This document shows, piece by piece, positions 8,223 to 15,818 of a stretch of DNA of 64,000 bases. A model generated the notes under the pieces. That model searched no databases and was not told the origin of the DNA. It worked only from the letters and a program-made list of their open reading frames with translations. The translations under genes were made by a program, and so were the position numbers. Each line of letters begins with the position of its first letter. Positions within the stretch are counted from its first letter, which is position 1. Source of the DNA: Betaproteobacteria bacterium HGW-Betaproteobacteria-16 (GTDB lineage: Bacteria; Pseudomonadota; Gammaproteobacteria; Burkholderiales; Burkholderiaceae_C); assembly GCA_002840835.1 (NCBI GenBank), contig PHCQ01000031.1:1-64000 (forward strand). Reading direction: 5' to 3'.

Positions 8223-9320
8223 TCAGGGCACGAGGTAGCGCCGCACGGCTGACTCGTCCCACTCGATTCCCGTTCCGGGCGTGTCTGGCGGGCAGGCATT
8301 GCCGTTCCTGATCTGCATGGGCTGGGCGAGTATGGGCGAGGCCCAGTCCACGAACTCCAGCCAGTGGCGCGTGGGCGTTGCGGCCATGAGATGCGCGCTG
8401 ACTTCCGGGAACAGGTGGGTGGAAACCGGCATGCCGGCGGCGTCCGCCAGAGCGGCGGCCTGCATCCACCCCGTGACCCCGCCAATCTTCATCGCGTCCG
8501 GCATGCCGAGATCGGACGCGCCGAAGCTGAGGCACACGGCCATCTCGCTGGGGCCCCACCAGTTTTCACCCATCTGGATCGGCGTCGTGGACGCCGCCCT
8601 CACCCGCGCATAGCCCGCGTAGTCGTGTGCGGCACAGGGCTCTTCGATCCAGCACAGACCTTCATCGGCCAGAGCACGAACCCGTCGTTCGGCTTCTGGC
8701 ACTGAAAGCCCCTGGTTGTAGTCCGACATGAGCTGCACGTCATCGCCAATGGCCGCCTTCACGGCCCTGACAACCTGAATGTCGGTCTCAAGCGCTGGAT
8801 AGCCGAGTCGAACCTTGATGGCGGAGAACCCGGCCGAGACGAGCGCTTCCGCCTCCGCCGGAGCGAGATCAGGACCAATCAGTCCGAGCCCGCAACTGTT
8901 GTAGGCGCGAATCCCGGAAAGCTCGGCCCCGAGCGCACGCGCCAGCGGCTGCCCCTCGGCACGCGCCAGCGCATCCCAGGCCGCCATGTCGATGCCCGCG
9001 AGCGCCATGCCCACGATGCCCTTGGCGCCCAGCAGGCGAAAGCGGGCGTGAAGCGAGCGGTTGATCTCCAGCGGCGCCACCGGCATGTCCTGCAGAAGCG
9101 GCGCCAGGTTGTTCAGCATGTCGCACACCGGCTTCAGGACGAGCGGCGTGTAACAGAACAGATAGGTGCGCCCGGTCACGCCCTCCCGGGTATGAAGATC
9201 GATCAGCGCCAGTGGCGCAATGTGGATGGTGCCACTGCTGGTCTGAAGCGGTATCCGCATCGGCACATGCACAGCGCGCACCTCAAGACCGGTGATGGTG
9301 AGCAGACCAGAAGCGCTCAT
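8223..9320 (-). CDS. Mandelate racemase-like enolase superfamily enzyme (KxR variant)
   Basis: A 365-residue enolase-superfamily enzyme that aligns without gaps to mandelate racemase over its active site. Metal ligands Asp200, Glu226 and Glu252, the Asp275/His302 dyad (in PDAMKIGG and STHLFPE) and Glu322 all keep the racemase spacing. The lysine pair KxK is instead Lys169-Val-Arg171. Such enzymes abstract a proton alpha to a carboxylate, giving racemisation or acid-sugar dehydration; the substrate here is unknown. The ATG at 9320 is preceded by AAGGGG at proper spacing; an in-frame TTG five codons earlier is less likely. It stands alone and begins the minus-strand accessory run. Confidence 0.85.
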   Translation of the reverse strand: MSASGLLTITGLEVRAVHVPMRIPLQTSSGTIHIAPLALIDLHTREGVTGRTYLFCYTPLVLKPVCDMLNNLAPLLQDMPVAPLEINRSLHARFRLLGAKGIVGMALAGIDMAAWDALARAEGQPLARALGAELSGIRAYNSCGLGLIGPDLAPAEAEALVSAGFSAIKVRLGYPALETDIQVVRAVKAAIGDDVQLMSDYNQGLSVPEAERRVRALADEGLCWIEEPCAAHDYAGYARVRAASTTPIQMGENWWGPSEMAVCLSFGASDLGMPDAMKIGGVTGWMQAAALADAAGMPVSTHLFPEVSAHLMAATPTRHWLEFVDWASPILAQPMQIRNGNACPPDTPGTGIEWDESAVRRYLVP

Positions 9321-9468
9321 GACAGGCCCCTTCAAAAAGAATGAGCGGGCGTTGCAATCACCCGCCTGGCGACGGGCGCCCTGCCCATTGTGGCCACCCC
9401 AGGTCCGTTTGCCAAGCCGCTAACGGGTGCACCCGCTCGATGCGGCCTGGTCGCGCCCTTGACTCATT

Positions 9469-9708
9469 TCAACGCGGCGATTGCCCGGCCAGAAAATGCG
9501 CCACCAGCGCATTGGCATGGCCATGTCCCATGCCATGCTCCGTCTTGAGCAGGGCCACCAGCGCCATGTGCTTGAGCGGTCCGGCCTTCTGGAGCAGGGC
9601 CAGCCAGTGCCCAATGGGTTGACCGTACTTCTTTTCAATGGAAGGAAAGTACGACGCCGGGCCCTTGGCAGGTCCGGTAGCCGGGGTGGCTTTTTCACTT
9701 GCAGACAT
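9469..9708 (-). CDS. DUF4287 domain protein
   Basis: A 79-residue soluble protein. After a low-complexity Ala/Pro/Lys head comes the DUF4287 core: a YFPSIEKKYGQPIGHWLALL segment followed by GPLKHMALVALLKTEHGMGHGHANALVAHFLAG in pieces typical of the family. The function is unknown; related proteins are often stand-alone or fused to DUF5655 and look like small stress or cassette proteins. AAGGAG lies upstream of the ATG at suitable spacing, supporting this start. It precedes DUF4256-type and VOC genes on the same strand but is separated by over 120 bp, so its own promoter is likely. Confidence 0.82.
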   Translation of the reverse strand: MSASEKATPATGPAKGPASYFPSIEKKYGQPIGHWLALLQKAGPLKHMALVALLKTEHGMGHGHANALVAHFLAGQSPR

Positions 9709-9834
9709 GAACGGCTCCTTGTTTTTTGGGCCTGTGGGTCGGGGGAGCGGAGAGGGGGAGGATTTACGATCTCTGCCTACGACGCACGGGATCAGCCCGA
9801 ATCGACAAGGTGTTCAAAAAATGGAGAAAGCGGG

Positions 9835-10380
9835 TCACACCCGAAGCGAGCCGCGAAATCCCCTGGCCGAGTAGTAAGACTGTGCGCCGTTGTGATAGAC
9901 GAACACCTGGCCGTAGCGCCGGTCACAGAACAGGGCGCCACCCAAAGCCCGGATCGCAGGCGGCGTGCGGATCCAGCTGGATGTCTTGTTGTCGAATTCA
10001 CCCAACTGCTGCAGGGCACGGTACTGCGCTTCGGTCAGCAGCTCGATGCCCATGTCGACTGCCATGTCGACCGCACTGTTCGCCGGTTTGTGCTCCTTCC
10101 GGGATTCGAGCGCCTGCCTGTCGTAGCAGGTGCTTCTGCGCCCCGTGGGGCTCTCCGGGGAGCAGTCACAGAAGATGAGACCATCGGACGCTTCGTCGCG
10201 ACCGATCACGTCAGGCTCACCACCTGTGGCCTCCATTTTCTGCAGCGACCGCCAGGCATCCGGACGGGCCTCGAGCCTGGTCAGCACCAGTGCCCACACG
10301 ATGCCGGCATGCCGGTGCTTGTGTTGCTCGAAACGAGCCTTCAGCACCTGCAGCAACTTTTCGCGTTCTTTCGCCGCCAT
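9835..10380 (-). CDS. DUF4256 domain protein
   Basis: A 181-residue soluble protein resembling the DUF4256 family: an N-terminal LLQVLKARFEQHKHRH, central TGGEPDVIGRD and IFCDCSPESPTGRRSTCYDRQALESRK, and C-terminal YRALQQLGEFDNKTSSWI with FCDRRYGQVFVYHNGAQSYYSARGFRG. Length and motifs fit the family, whose function is unknown. Several Cys residues are present but no clear metal site. It starts 24 bp after the end of a truncated VOC frame on the same strand, as if it lies beside a deletion junction. Confidence 0.8.
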   Translation of the reverse strand: MAAKEREKLLQVLKARFEQHKHRHAGIVWALVLTRLEARPDAWRSLQKMEATGGEPDVIGRDEASDGLIFCDCSPESPTGRRSTCYDRQALESRKEHKPANSAVDMAVDMGIELLTEAQYRALQQLGEFDNKTSSWIRTPPAIRALGGALFCDRRYGQVFVYHNGAQSYYSARGFRGSLRV

Positions 10381-10404
10381 GGTGATTTCCTGATGGGTGG
10401 CGCT

Positions 10405-10581
10405 TCAATGCGGGTGCGCGAGGGAACAGGTGTTCGGGTCAGGTCGAGCCAAGAACCGGCGCCAAGACACAGAGGCGTCTTCTGCCCGACCCTCCTGCAG
10501 CGGCAGTTCAAGCACATGTTCGCAAAAGACTTGCGCAGTCGCCAAGTCTCGTACGCACACCCGCGCGGCGTGGAGTTGCAT
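10405..10581 (-). pseudogene. Truncated VOC (glyoxalase-like) half domain
   Basis: A 58-codon frame begins MQLHAARVCVRDLATAQVFC and continues EHVLELPLQ, which matches the N-terminal beta-alpha-beta of VOC proteins (xxRVxVxDxxxAxxFYxxVLgLpl). It ends after a short stretch with LARPDPNTCSL. A full VOC protein needs about 120 residues, so the C-terminal half is missing. A complete VOC gene lies 37 bp upstream on the same strand. It is probably a remnant left by a deletion before the DUF4256 gene, though a small functional half-domain cannot be ruled out. Confidence 0.45.
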
Positions 10582-10618
10582 GCCCGCCCCTTCTGTTGAG
10601 ATGGTGCTCAAACCGGCA

Positions 10619-11026
10619 TTATGCGAGCGTTGGGCCCTTGAACTCCACCACATTGCCTTCCGGGTCCGTCACATAGATGGATGGACCTTCGCCTTCTGCA
10701 CCGTAGCGTTGCTCAACGGGGCCGGCTTCATAGCCATGGCGCGCAAGCTGGTGGCGCAGGGCCGCCTCGTCGAAAGGCTCGATCCGCAGACAGAAGTGGT
10801 CCAGGTTGCGCCCTTCCTTGCCAGGCGCGGCACCACCGACACGCCCGAGCTTTCCATCGATGGGCACCAGGTCAATGAGCGCACTTCCGGCTCGGAGCTG
10901 AATCAGGCCGATCTCATCCGGGCGCCTTTCGACGGTACAGCCAAGGGCATCGCAGTAAAAGTGCATCATTTTCTCCAGGTCAACGACGCGGAGCACGAGG
11001 TGATCGATGTTGAGGAGGCGGAACAC
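10619..11026 (-). CDS. VOC family protein (glyoxalase/dioxygenase-like)
   Basis: A 135-residue vicinal-oxygen-chelate protein: INDHLVLRV-type opening (NIDHLVLRVVDLEKMMHFYC), GLIQLRAGSALIDLV, NLDHFCLRIEPFD and the ending YVTDPEGNVVEFKG. His, His and Glu in metal-ligand positions are retained, so a metal-dependent lyase, dioxygenase or resistance role is possible; the substrate is unknown. The start is a GTG at 11026, preceded by AAGGA; no ATG precedes the domain in frame. It lies in a run with a VOC fragment, a SnoaL-like gene and another VOC gene. Confidence 0.85.
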   Translation of the reverse strand: MFRLLNIDHLVLRVVDLEKMMHFYCDALGCTVERRPDEIGLIQLRAGSALIDLVPIDGKLGRVGGAAPGKEGRNLDHFCLRIEPFDEAALRHQLARHGYEAGPVEQRYGAEGEGPSIYVTDPEGNVVEFKGPTLA

Positions 11027-11152
11027 GGTGGGTCCTTGCAGGGTGGCCGAGGTTGTGCGGATCAAGGGCAAGTCGGGCGGTGCTGTTTCTCTGCAGCGGG
11101 TTGTCACGTGACATTCTCATTGGCCTGTGAAGACAGACAGCGGAGCAGGGCT

Positions 11153-11539
11153 TCACCGCGAGGCGACCGGCGATTGGGGGGCGAATTGCGCCGGGTCATA
11201 AAAGAACTGCTCCTTGCAAATCCGTTCGCCTCGCCACTCCTGGTAGGCCAGTTCTTCCATTTCACGCACCGTGCCGTCCTGAAATTCGAATCGGAACTGC
11301 CAGCGGATCACAACGAAATCACCGTTCGTGAACACTGGGCCGACGCATTTCGACCGCACGGTCCTGGCTCGCTCCATCACACGCGACTCGTGGGCCACAA
11401 GCGCATCGCGCCCGACCCTGGGCGCTGACGTGTTCTCCTGCATTGAGGCGTCTTGCGTGTAGAACGCCTCAATCGCCTCAACGTGGGCGTTCTGCTCAAC
11501 AAGCGCGATGAAGCGGGTGAGGGTTTCTGGTGCAGGCAT
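11153..11539 (-). CDS. SnoaL-like / NTF2-fold protein
   Basis: A 128-residue protein with the NTF2/SnoaL pattern: an opening amphipathic helix (ETLTRFIALVEQNAHVEAIEAFY), QENTSAPRVGRDAL, then beta strands with FVVIRWQFRFEFQDG and a C-terminal ICKEQFFYDPAQF. Members of this fold act as small-molecule isomerases, hydrolases or ligand binders, and the catalytic residues vary too much to name a reaction. It is unlinked to any polyketide genes. The run of neighbours (VOC, SnoaL, VOC, MAPEG) suggests detoxification or stress. Confidence 0.78.
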   Translation of the reverse strand: MPAPETLTRFIALVEQNAHVEAIEAFYTQDASMQENTSAPRVGRDALVAHESRVMERARTVRSKCVGPVFTNGDFVVIRWQFRFEFQDGTVREMEELAYQEWRGERICKEQFFYDPAQFAPQSPVASR

Positions 11540-11751
11540 GGGTGTCGACGGGTAGAGCGGTGCAGGTTACCGTTATGTGGCTCAGCTCAAATCGGCAGAC
11601 TCTCAAACGGCGGAGGTTCGGTCTTGCTCGGCCTCGGTATGAGTTTGGGACAGCGATTGACCCAGTTGATGGCCCACTTGAATACTCACGTCGGGGCGGT
11701 GACGCCGATGCATTTGGGGCTGCGCGGTGGCACAAAGGCGCAACACTTCAC

Positions 11752-12165
11752 CTATTCAGGTCGATGGCACACCGCCTCAATGTTGTTGCCTTCAGGGTCA
11801 ATGACGAAAGCGCCATAGTAGTACGGGTGATAGTCTGGGCGCAGGCCAGGGGGGCCATTGTCTTTTCCTCCGGCCCTGATCGCCGCTTGGTGAAAGGCAT
11901 CCACTTGCGCACGAGTCTCGGCACGCCAGCACAGGTGACAGCCAGTCGTCGCTGGAGACCCGCCATATGGAGAGGGACCATCGACGAACCACACATCGGC
12001 CTTCTTTCCGTCCGGCTCGGCGGCGTCCGGGTAGGCAAATCCCAGGACGTTCATGCCGAAGTTGCCTTCGAAGGAAACGCTGTAGCCCAACGGCGCAAGG
12101 GCGGCGCTGTAAAACGATTTGGTTCGAACCATATCGGTCACTCGGAAAGTCATGTGGTCAAGCAT
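11752..12165 (-). CDS. VOC family protein
   Basis: A second complete VOC protein of 137 residues: MLDHMTFRVTDMVRTKSFY opening, FGMNVLGFAYPD, CHLCWRAETRAQVDAFHQAA and the ending YYGAFVIDPEGNNIEAVCH. The C-terminal Glu of NNIEA and N-terminal His are at metal-ligand positions; the family spans dioxygenases, glyoxalases and resistance proteins. The ATG at 12165 has GGAG eight bases upstream. The frame is open far upstream but the rest has no protein similarity. Not closely similar to the VOC at 10.6-11.0 kb. Confidence 0.87.
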   Translation of the reverse strand: MLDHMTFRVTDMVRTKSFYSAALAPLGYSVSFEGNFGMNVLGFAYPDAAEPDGKKADVWFVDGPSPYGGSPATTGCHLCWRAETRAQVDAFHQAAIRAGGKDNGPPGLRPDYHPYYYGAFVIDPEGNNIEAVCHRPE

Positions 12166-12221
12166 GTTGAGATTCTCCAGAAGTAGGTTTGTCGCGTGGG
12201 GCGTTCCGCCAGAGTCAGGGC

Positions 12222-12629
12222 TCATGCCCAAAGCAGTCGGCCGGCCCAGTACACCCCAATGGCCAGTTGCACGGCGAATGCCAGAAACCGCAGCGTGACG
12301 GCCAACGAGGAAATCGAAGCAAGGTGGATCACCGACTGCACGATGCGAGCACCGAGGAACACGTAAGCGAGTGAATCCGTGAGGGTGGTTTTGTCTGCCA
12401 CCGCTGCAATGAGCATCAGGCCGCCGAAAATCGGCAGCCCTTCGACACAGTTGGCGTGAGCCCTTGCCAGACGCTGCATGAAGGGTGAAAGGTTCGCGTT
12501 GTCTGGCGTGAACCCGTTGGCCGGAACAACCTTGGTGACGACGAGCCTGGAGCGAATGACCTCCATGAGCAGCAGGAGAAACAACGACCAGGCAACAAAG
12601 CCAGTGAGTGCAGTGAGGGTTGGATTCAT
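12222..12629 (-). CDS. MAPEG family membrane protein
   Basis: A 135-residue integral membrane protein with four predicted helices: TALTGFVAWSLFLLLLMEVI, a loop with ANGFTPDNANLSPFMQRLARAHANCVEGLPIF, then GGLMLIAAVADK, AYVFLGARIVQSVIHL and LAFAVQLAIGVYW. The RAHANxxE motif is the MAPEG signature (membrane-associated eicosanoid/glutathione metabolism), whose Arg/Glu/Asn bind glutathione in known members. Bacterial members may be microsomal-type glutathione transferases. It starts at the ATG at 12629. A GST and gor lie elsewhere in the window, consistent with an organism investing in glutathione chemistry. Confidence 0.86.
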   Translation of the reverse strand: MNPTLTALTGFVAWSLFLLLLMEVIRSRLVVTKVVPANGFTPDNANLSPFMQRLARAHANCVEGLPIFGGLMLIAAVADKTTLTDSLAYVFLGARIVQSVIHLASISSLAVTLRFLAFAVQLAIGVYWAGRLLWA

Positions 12630-13076
12630 TTTTTTCGCGCTCGATTGGGTTTGAATCTCCGTGGCGCCCGTGAAGCTGGCAAACGAAAGGACCTGCTCGT
12701 ACCCAGGTAAGCCACACGAAGACGGCCACCAGCATTGCCTTGTCCCGATGGAAAACCTGGCCACTCACCCTTCCAACTGTCCGGAGGAAGGCGCAGCCCC
12801 GCAATCGTATCGCCGGGCACCGATCTGGCCAAGCGCGAGCCTCACTGCGGCCCCTTGCCGGACGGCATCAGCATGTGCGCAGCAGCACAATAGTGCCGCT
12901 GGTGCTGGCGTTTATCGGCAAGACAGTGCGAAGGATCGCGACCTCATGCGACGACCAACGAACAGCGGGAGGTATTGCTGAGGTCCCACTCAGTCTGCGA
13001 GTTCTGCAGATGAGGGTGGATGGGTGCTGGCCACCCGGCGCCCGGGCCTCGAAGCCGCTGCATGAAAGCCGCTTGG
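12630..13076. other. 447-bp stretch without a recognisable gene
   Basis: No protein or RNA of known family is visible. On the minus strand a short hydrophobic patch (AMLVAVFVWLTWVR, about 12.70-12.74 kb) resembles the first helix of a small membrane protein, but it is followed by unrelated sequence and a late stop, so it may be a decayed gene. No attC-like or IS-like ends are seen. The base composition is a little less GC-rich than the core genes around it. Confidence 0.4.
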
Positions 13077-13373
13077 CTACCCCTGCACGAGCCGATATGC
13101 CAGATAGGCAAACAATGCGACGACCGCCCAGCCCCAGAACTTCGATCCTGTGTTGGGCACTTCGCCTGGCGAAAGTCCTTTGGCGGGGTTGATGGACCCC
13201 TTGTTCGCAGGCGCGCTTGCCTTTGGGGTCGCAACCGTTTGACCGCGCTGCTGAGGTGCGCTTTTTGTGAGACCCGCCCGATTCGCAAGCAACAGTTTGA
13301 TGGCCTCCATAGGCTGACGCCGTTCAAACGCCACCAGAACTTCAGGCGGCAGGGGCGGGTTGGGTTTGGCCAT
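13077..13373 (-). CDS. Small tail-anchored membrane protein, L7/L12-CTD-like N-terminus
   Basis: A 98-residue protein. Residues about 8-35 (PPEVLVAFERRQPMEAIKLL and LANRAGL) resemble the helix pattern of ribosomal protein L7/L12 C-terminal domain-like proteins (xGxKIEAIKxxREatGLGL). A Pro/Ala/Lys-rich linker follows with GLSPGEVPNTGS, then one C-terminal transmembrane helix (WGWAVVALFAYLAYRLV). The layout fits a C-tail-anchored inner-membrane protein with a small cytoplasmic domain. Function unknown. It stands alone between gene-poor stretches; the start is the ATG at 13373. Confidence 0.6.
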   Translation of the reverse strand: MAKPNPPLPPEVLVAFERRQPMEAIKLLLANRAGLTKSAPQQRGQTVATPKASAPANKGSINPAKGLSPGEVPNTGSKFWGWAVVALFAYLAYRLVQG

Positions 13374-13623
13374 TTGCGTTGGTCCGTTGAATACTCAATG
13401 GATTGGCTCTGCCTCTTGCCGTTCTGAACTCCTCATGTGGAGACCGCCGCTTTGCTGAGCATCTAGAGTGGCATCGCGGCGATCATAGCTTTTGCCTTCG
13501 TTCTGGCAAAGACTGTCGAAGACGCCCACGTCGTTGCCGAGCAAGCCAGTGGCAGCTCAAACAGGTGCATTCAAGGAAGGCAGCGGACGGAAGACCCTCA
13601 TTGCTGGAAGATCTGGACGCGAA

Positions 13624-14088
13624 TTATTCGAGCCTGAGCAAAAACGTTTGCCCGACCTGCTGCGCGACAGCGTGTCCGCCTGCTTGTGCCGGCGAAAAAG
13701 TCCAGTTCCGAAGTGCCATGACATACAAGGCGTCAACTTCGGGATTGCCACTGCTTTTGCCGACGACGACGTCGCGAACGGTCCCGTCGATTTCCACAAC
13801 CGCCCATACCAACAATTCGGCATGAAGCGGTCCCAAACGTGCGGGAATGTTCGGCATGCGGCGGATTCGGATCTGGGCGGGAGAGTCGGGTGTGCCCCTG
13901 AACAGATCGTTTCGGTCCACAAAGTGGTTGCTTGCGGGTGAAGACGGTCTGGCGCTATCCACTTCTATGGTTTGTCTGTAGCTGCCGTCGACTGGTGGAG
14001 GAAGAATCCATATCTGAGAGCAGCCAGCGAAGGCGGCAGTGGCCATGACACTGACCAGTGAAAGGTGTCGTCTGAGGAAAAGTGTCAT
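13624..14088 (-). CDS. Lipoprotein with TonB C-terminal-like domain
   Basis: A 154-residue protein with a lipoprotein signal: MTLFLRRHLSLVSVMATAAF followed by the lipobox AFAGC (Cys about residue 23). After a short linker, residues 85-150 (ELLVWAVVEIDGTVRDVVVG, NPEVDALYVMALRNWTFSPA) have the TonB C-terminal fold pattern of a beta strand with xxGxVxxxxVxxSSGxxxLDxaAlxxxxxWxFxPA. TonB itself is not a lipoprotein, so this is probably a periplasm-facing TonB-CTD-like protein of unknown partner. The lipobox decides the start at 14088; the frame is open upstream. Divergent from hemE. Confidence 0.72.
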   Translation of the reverse strand: MTLFLRRHLSLVSVMATAAFAGCSQIWILPPPVDGSYRQTIEVDSARPSSPASNHFVDRNDLFRGTPDSPAQIRIRRMPNIPARLGPLHAELLVWAVVEIDGTVRDVVVGKSSGNPEVDALYVMALRNWTFSPAQAGGHAVAQQVGQTFLLRLE

Positions 14089-14312
14089 CTGCGCTTCTTG
14101 CTTGTTTGAGATCGCCGCCGTGAATTGAAAAAGGCATTCTCCGGTCATGGTATCCGTCGGCATGGACCTTCGAGAATTGCCTCCGGGCCATGCAGCGTCG
14201 GGCATGGCAATCGTCCGAGGTACCGGACGACCAAAAACCACCGCCACAGGCCCTGCGCGTCAGACGGGATAATCCCCCCAACCCTTCGATCCCACGAGAA
14301 AAGCCCAAGCCC

Positions 14313-15416
14313 ATGCCCTTCGCCCCCCTGCAGAACGACACTTTCCTGCGCGCCTGCCTGCGCCAGTCCACCGACCACACCCCTGTGTGGCTCATGCGCC
14401 AGGCCGGGCGCTACTTGCCGGAATACCGCGCCACACGCGCCAAAGCGGGCAGCTTCATGGGGCTGGCCACCAACACCGACTACGCCACCGAGGTGACCTT
14501 GCAGCCGCTGGAGCGCTATGCGCTGGACGCGGCGATCCTGTTTTCCGACATCCTCACCGTGCCCGACGCCATGGGCCTGGGCCTGTCGTTTGCCATTGGC
14601 GAAGGCCCCAAGTTCGCCAGGACCGTGCGCACCGAGGCCGACGTGGCCGCGCTGGCCGTGCCGGACATGGACAAGCTGCGCTATGTGTTCGATGCGGTCA
14701 CCAGCATCCGCAAGGCCTTGAACGGGCGCGTACCGCTGATCGGTTTTTCGGGCAGCCCCTGGACGCTGGCTTGCTACATGGTGGAAGGCGGCGGATCGGA
14801 CGACTACCGGGCGGTCAAGACCCTGATGTACAGCCGGCCGGACCTGATGCACCGCATTCTGGCGATCAACGCCGACGCCGTGGCGGCCTACCTGAACGCT
14901 CAGATAGAAGCTGGCGCACAGGCGGTGATGGTGTTTGACAGTTGGGGCGGTGTGCTGGCCGACGGCAATTTCCAGCAGTTCAGCCTGGCTTACACGCGCC
15001 GGGTGCTGGACCAGCTCAAGCCCAGTTTTGAGGGCGCCACCATCCCGCGGATCGTGTTCACCAAAGGCGGCGGTCTGTGGCTGGACGATATGAAGGACCT
15101 GGACTGCCACGTGCTGGGCCTGGACTGGACAGTGAACCTGGGCAAGGCCCGCGCCCTGGTGGGCGAAGGCCCTGGCGGCAAGGCGCTGCAGGGCAACATC
15201 GACCCCAACGTGCTTTTTGCCCCGCCCGAGGCGATCGACGCGGAAGTGGCGAAGGTGCTGGAGAGTTTTGGCACGCCGCACCAGGGGCCAGGCGTGGGTG
15301 CCACACACATCTTCAACCTGGGCCACGGCATCAGCCAGTACACCCCGCCGGAACATGTGACCGCACTGGTCAACGCAGTGCACACTCACTCACGGCGCCT
15401 GCGCCAAAGAGGTTGA
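14313..15416 (+). CDS. hemE: Uroporphyrinogen decarboxylase
   Basis: Removes four acetate carboxyls from uroporphyrinogen III to give coproporphyrinogen III in heme synthesis; cytoplasmic. The 367-residue enzyme has the diagnostic [16 protein letters not shown] near residues 24-40, the [12 protein letters not shown] loop, [17 protein letters not shown], and GNIDPNVL near 297. The start ATG at 14313 follows an A-rich stretch; an upstream extension of the frame has no family similarity. An inverted repeat lies directly behind the stop. hemE next to priA is a common betaproteobacterial arrangement. Confidence 0.96.
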   Translation: MPFAPLQNDTFLRACLRQSTDHTPVWLMRQAGRYLPEYRATRAKAGSFMGLATNTDYATEVTLQPLERYALDAAILFSDILTVPDAMGLGLSFAIGEGPKFARTVRTEADVAALAVPDMDKLRYVFDAVTSIRKALNGRVPLIGFSGSPWTLACYMVEGGGSDDYRAVKTLMYSRPDLMHRILAINADAVAAYLNAQIEAGAQAVMVFDSWGGVLADGNFQQFSLAYTRRVLDQLKPSFEGATIPRIVFTKGGGLWLDDMKDLDCHVLGLDWTVNLGKARALVGEGPGGKALQGNIDPNVLFAPPEAIDAEVAKVLESFGTPHQGPGVGATHIFNLGHGISQYTPPEHVTALVNAVHTHSRRLRQRG

Positions 15417-15422
15417 AACCAC

Positions 15423-15447
15423 CCACCCCGGCAGGCCTGCCGGGTGG
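15423..15447 (+). terminator. Inverted repeat behind hemE
   Basis: A perfect palindromic core CGGCAGGCCTGCCG with flanking CACC/GGTG lies 6 bp after the hemE stop and could form a very stable hairpin. No U-tract follows on either strand, so if it ends transcription it would need Rho or act as a 3'-end stabiliser. Confidence 0.45.
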
Positions 15448-15537
15448 CTCTCGCAAGGGCCAGGCAACCGCCAAAAACCCGGTTGGCGCAGGCCCATAGC
15501 ACAAAAGACGCCAAAAGAAACACTTGACAGGCCTTAC

Positions 15538-15792
15538 TTATGCACAAATTTTGTGCTGCGGTGCGCAATGAAATTGCCGGGCCTGCAAAACCCCTCCATT
15601 TGGAGAAGAGTTTGCTAAGTGCTTGATTTCATTGAAGTTAGATTTCTGCTTTTTTTGTGAGCAGTTTAAGCAAACCGTTGATTTTCAAGGCCTCCGAGCG
15701 TGCAAAAGCAAACTATCAACAAAGTTATCCACAGAAACTCTGGACAGGTCCGGATCGCATGTCAAATCAATGACTTACACCGCTTTTCCACA
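15538..15792. promoter_or_regulatory. Cluster of three DnaA boxes in AT-rich DNA upstream of priA
   Basis: Three same-orientation matches to TTWTNCACA are present: TTATGCACA (15538-15546), TTATCCACA (15725-15733, the strongest R1/R4-type box) and TTTTCCACA (15784-15792). The stretch is clearly richer in A and T than the surrounding coding DNA, including a run of T near 15650. A 7-bp-arm palindrome GCACAAA/TTTGTGC overlaps the first box (15542-15556). TTGACA occurs at 15524-15529 but has a poor -10. The region could place priA, a replication restart gene, under DnaA control, or could titrate DnaA. Confidence 0.6.
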
Positions 15793-15818
15793 TTGCAACT
15801 GAGGAAGAACCGCTAAAC

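Noticed and set aside
12222-12804. N-terminally extended MAPEG protein or extra membrane gene upstream
   Set aside because: The frame is open upstream and has a short hydrophobic patch, but it crosses unrelated low-similarity sequence; the MAPEG domain starts at 12629.
8223-14088. Integron cassette array
   Set aside because: The gene types and single orientation suggested cassettes, but I found no attC-like imperfect palindromes with GTTRRRY/RYYYAAC cores between the genes and no integrase.
15538-15792. Chromosomal origin (oriC)
   Set aside because: Only three DnaA boxes occur, there is no dnaA, dnaN, gyrB or parAB nearby, and no clear set of 13-mer unwinding repeats. A regulatory or titration role is more likely.
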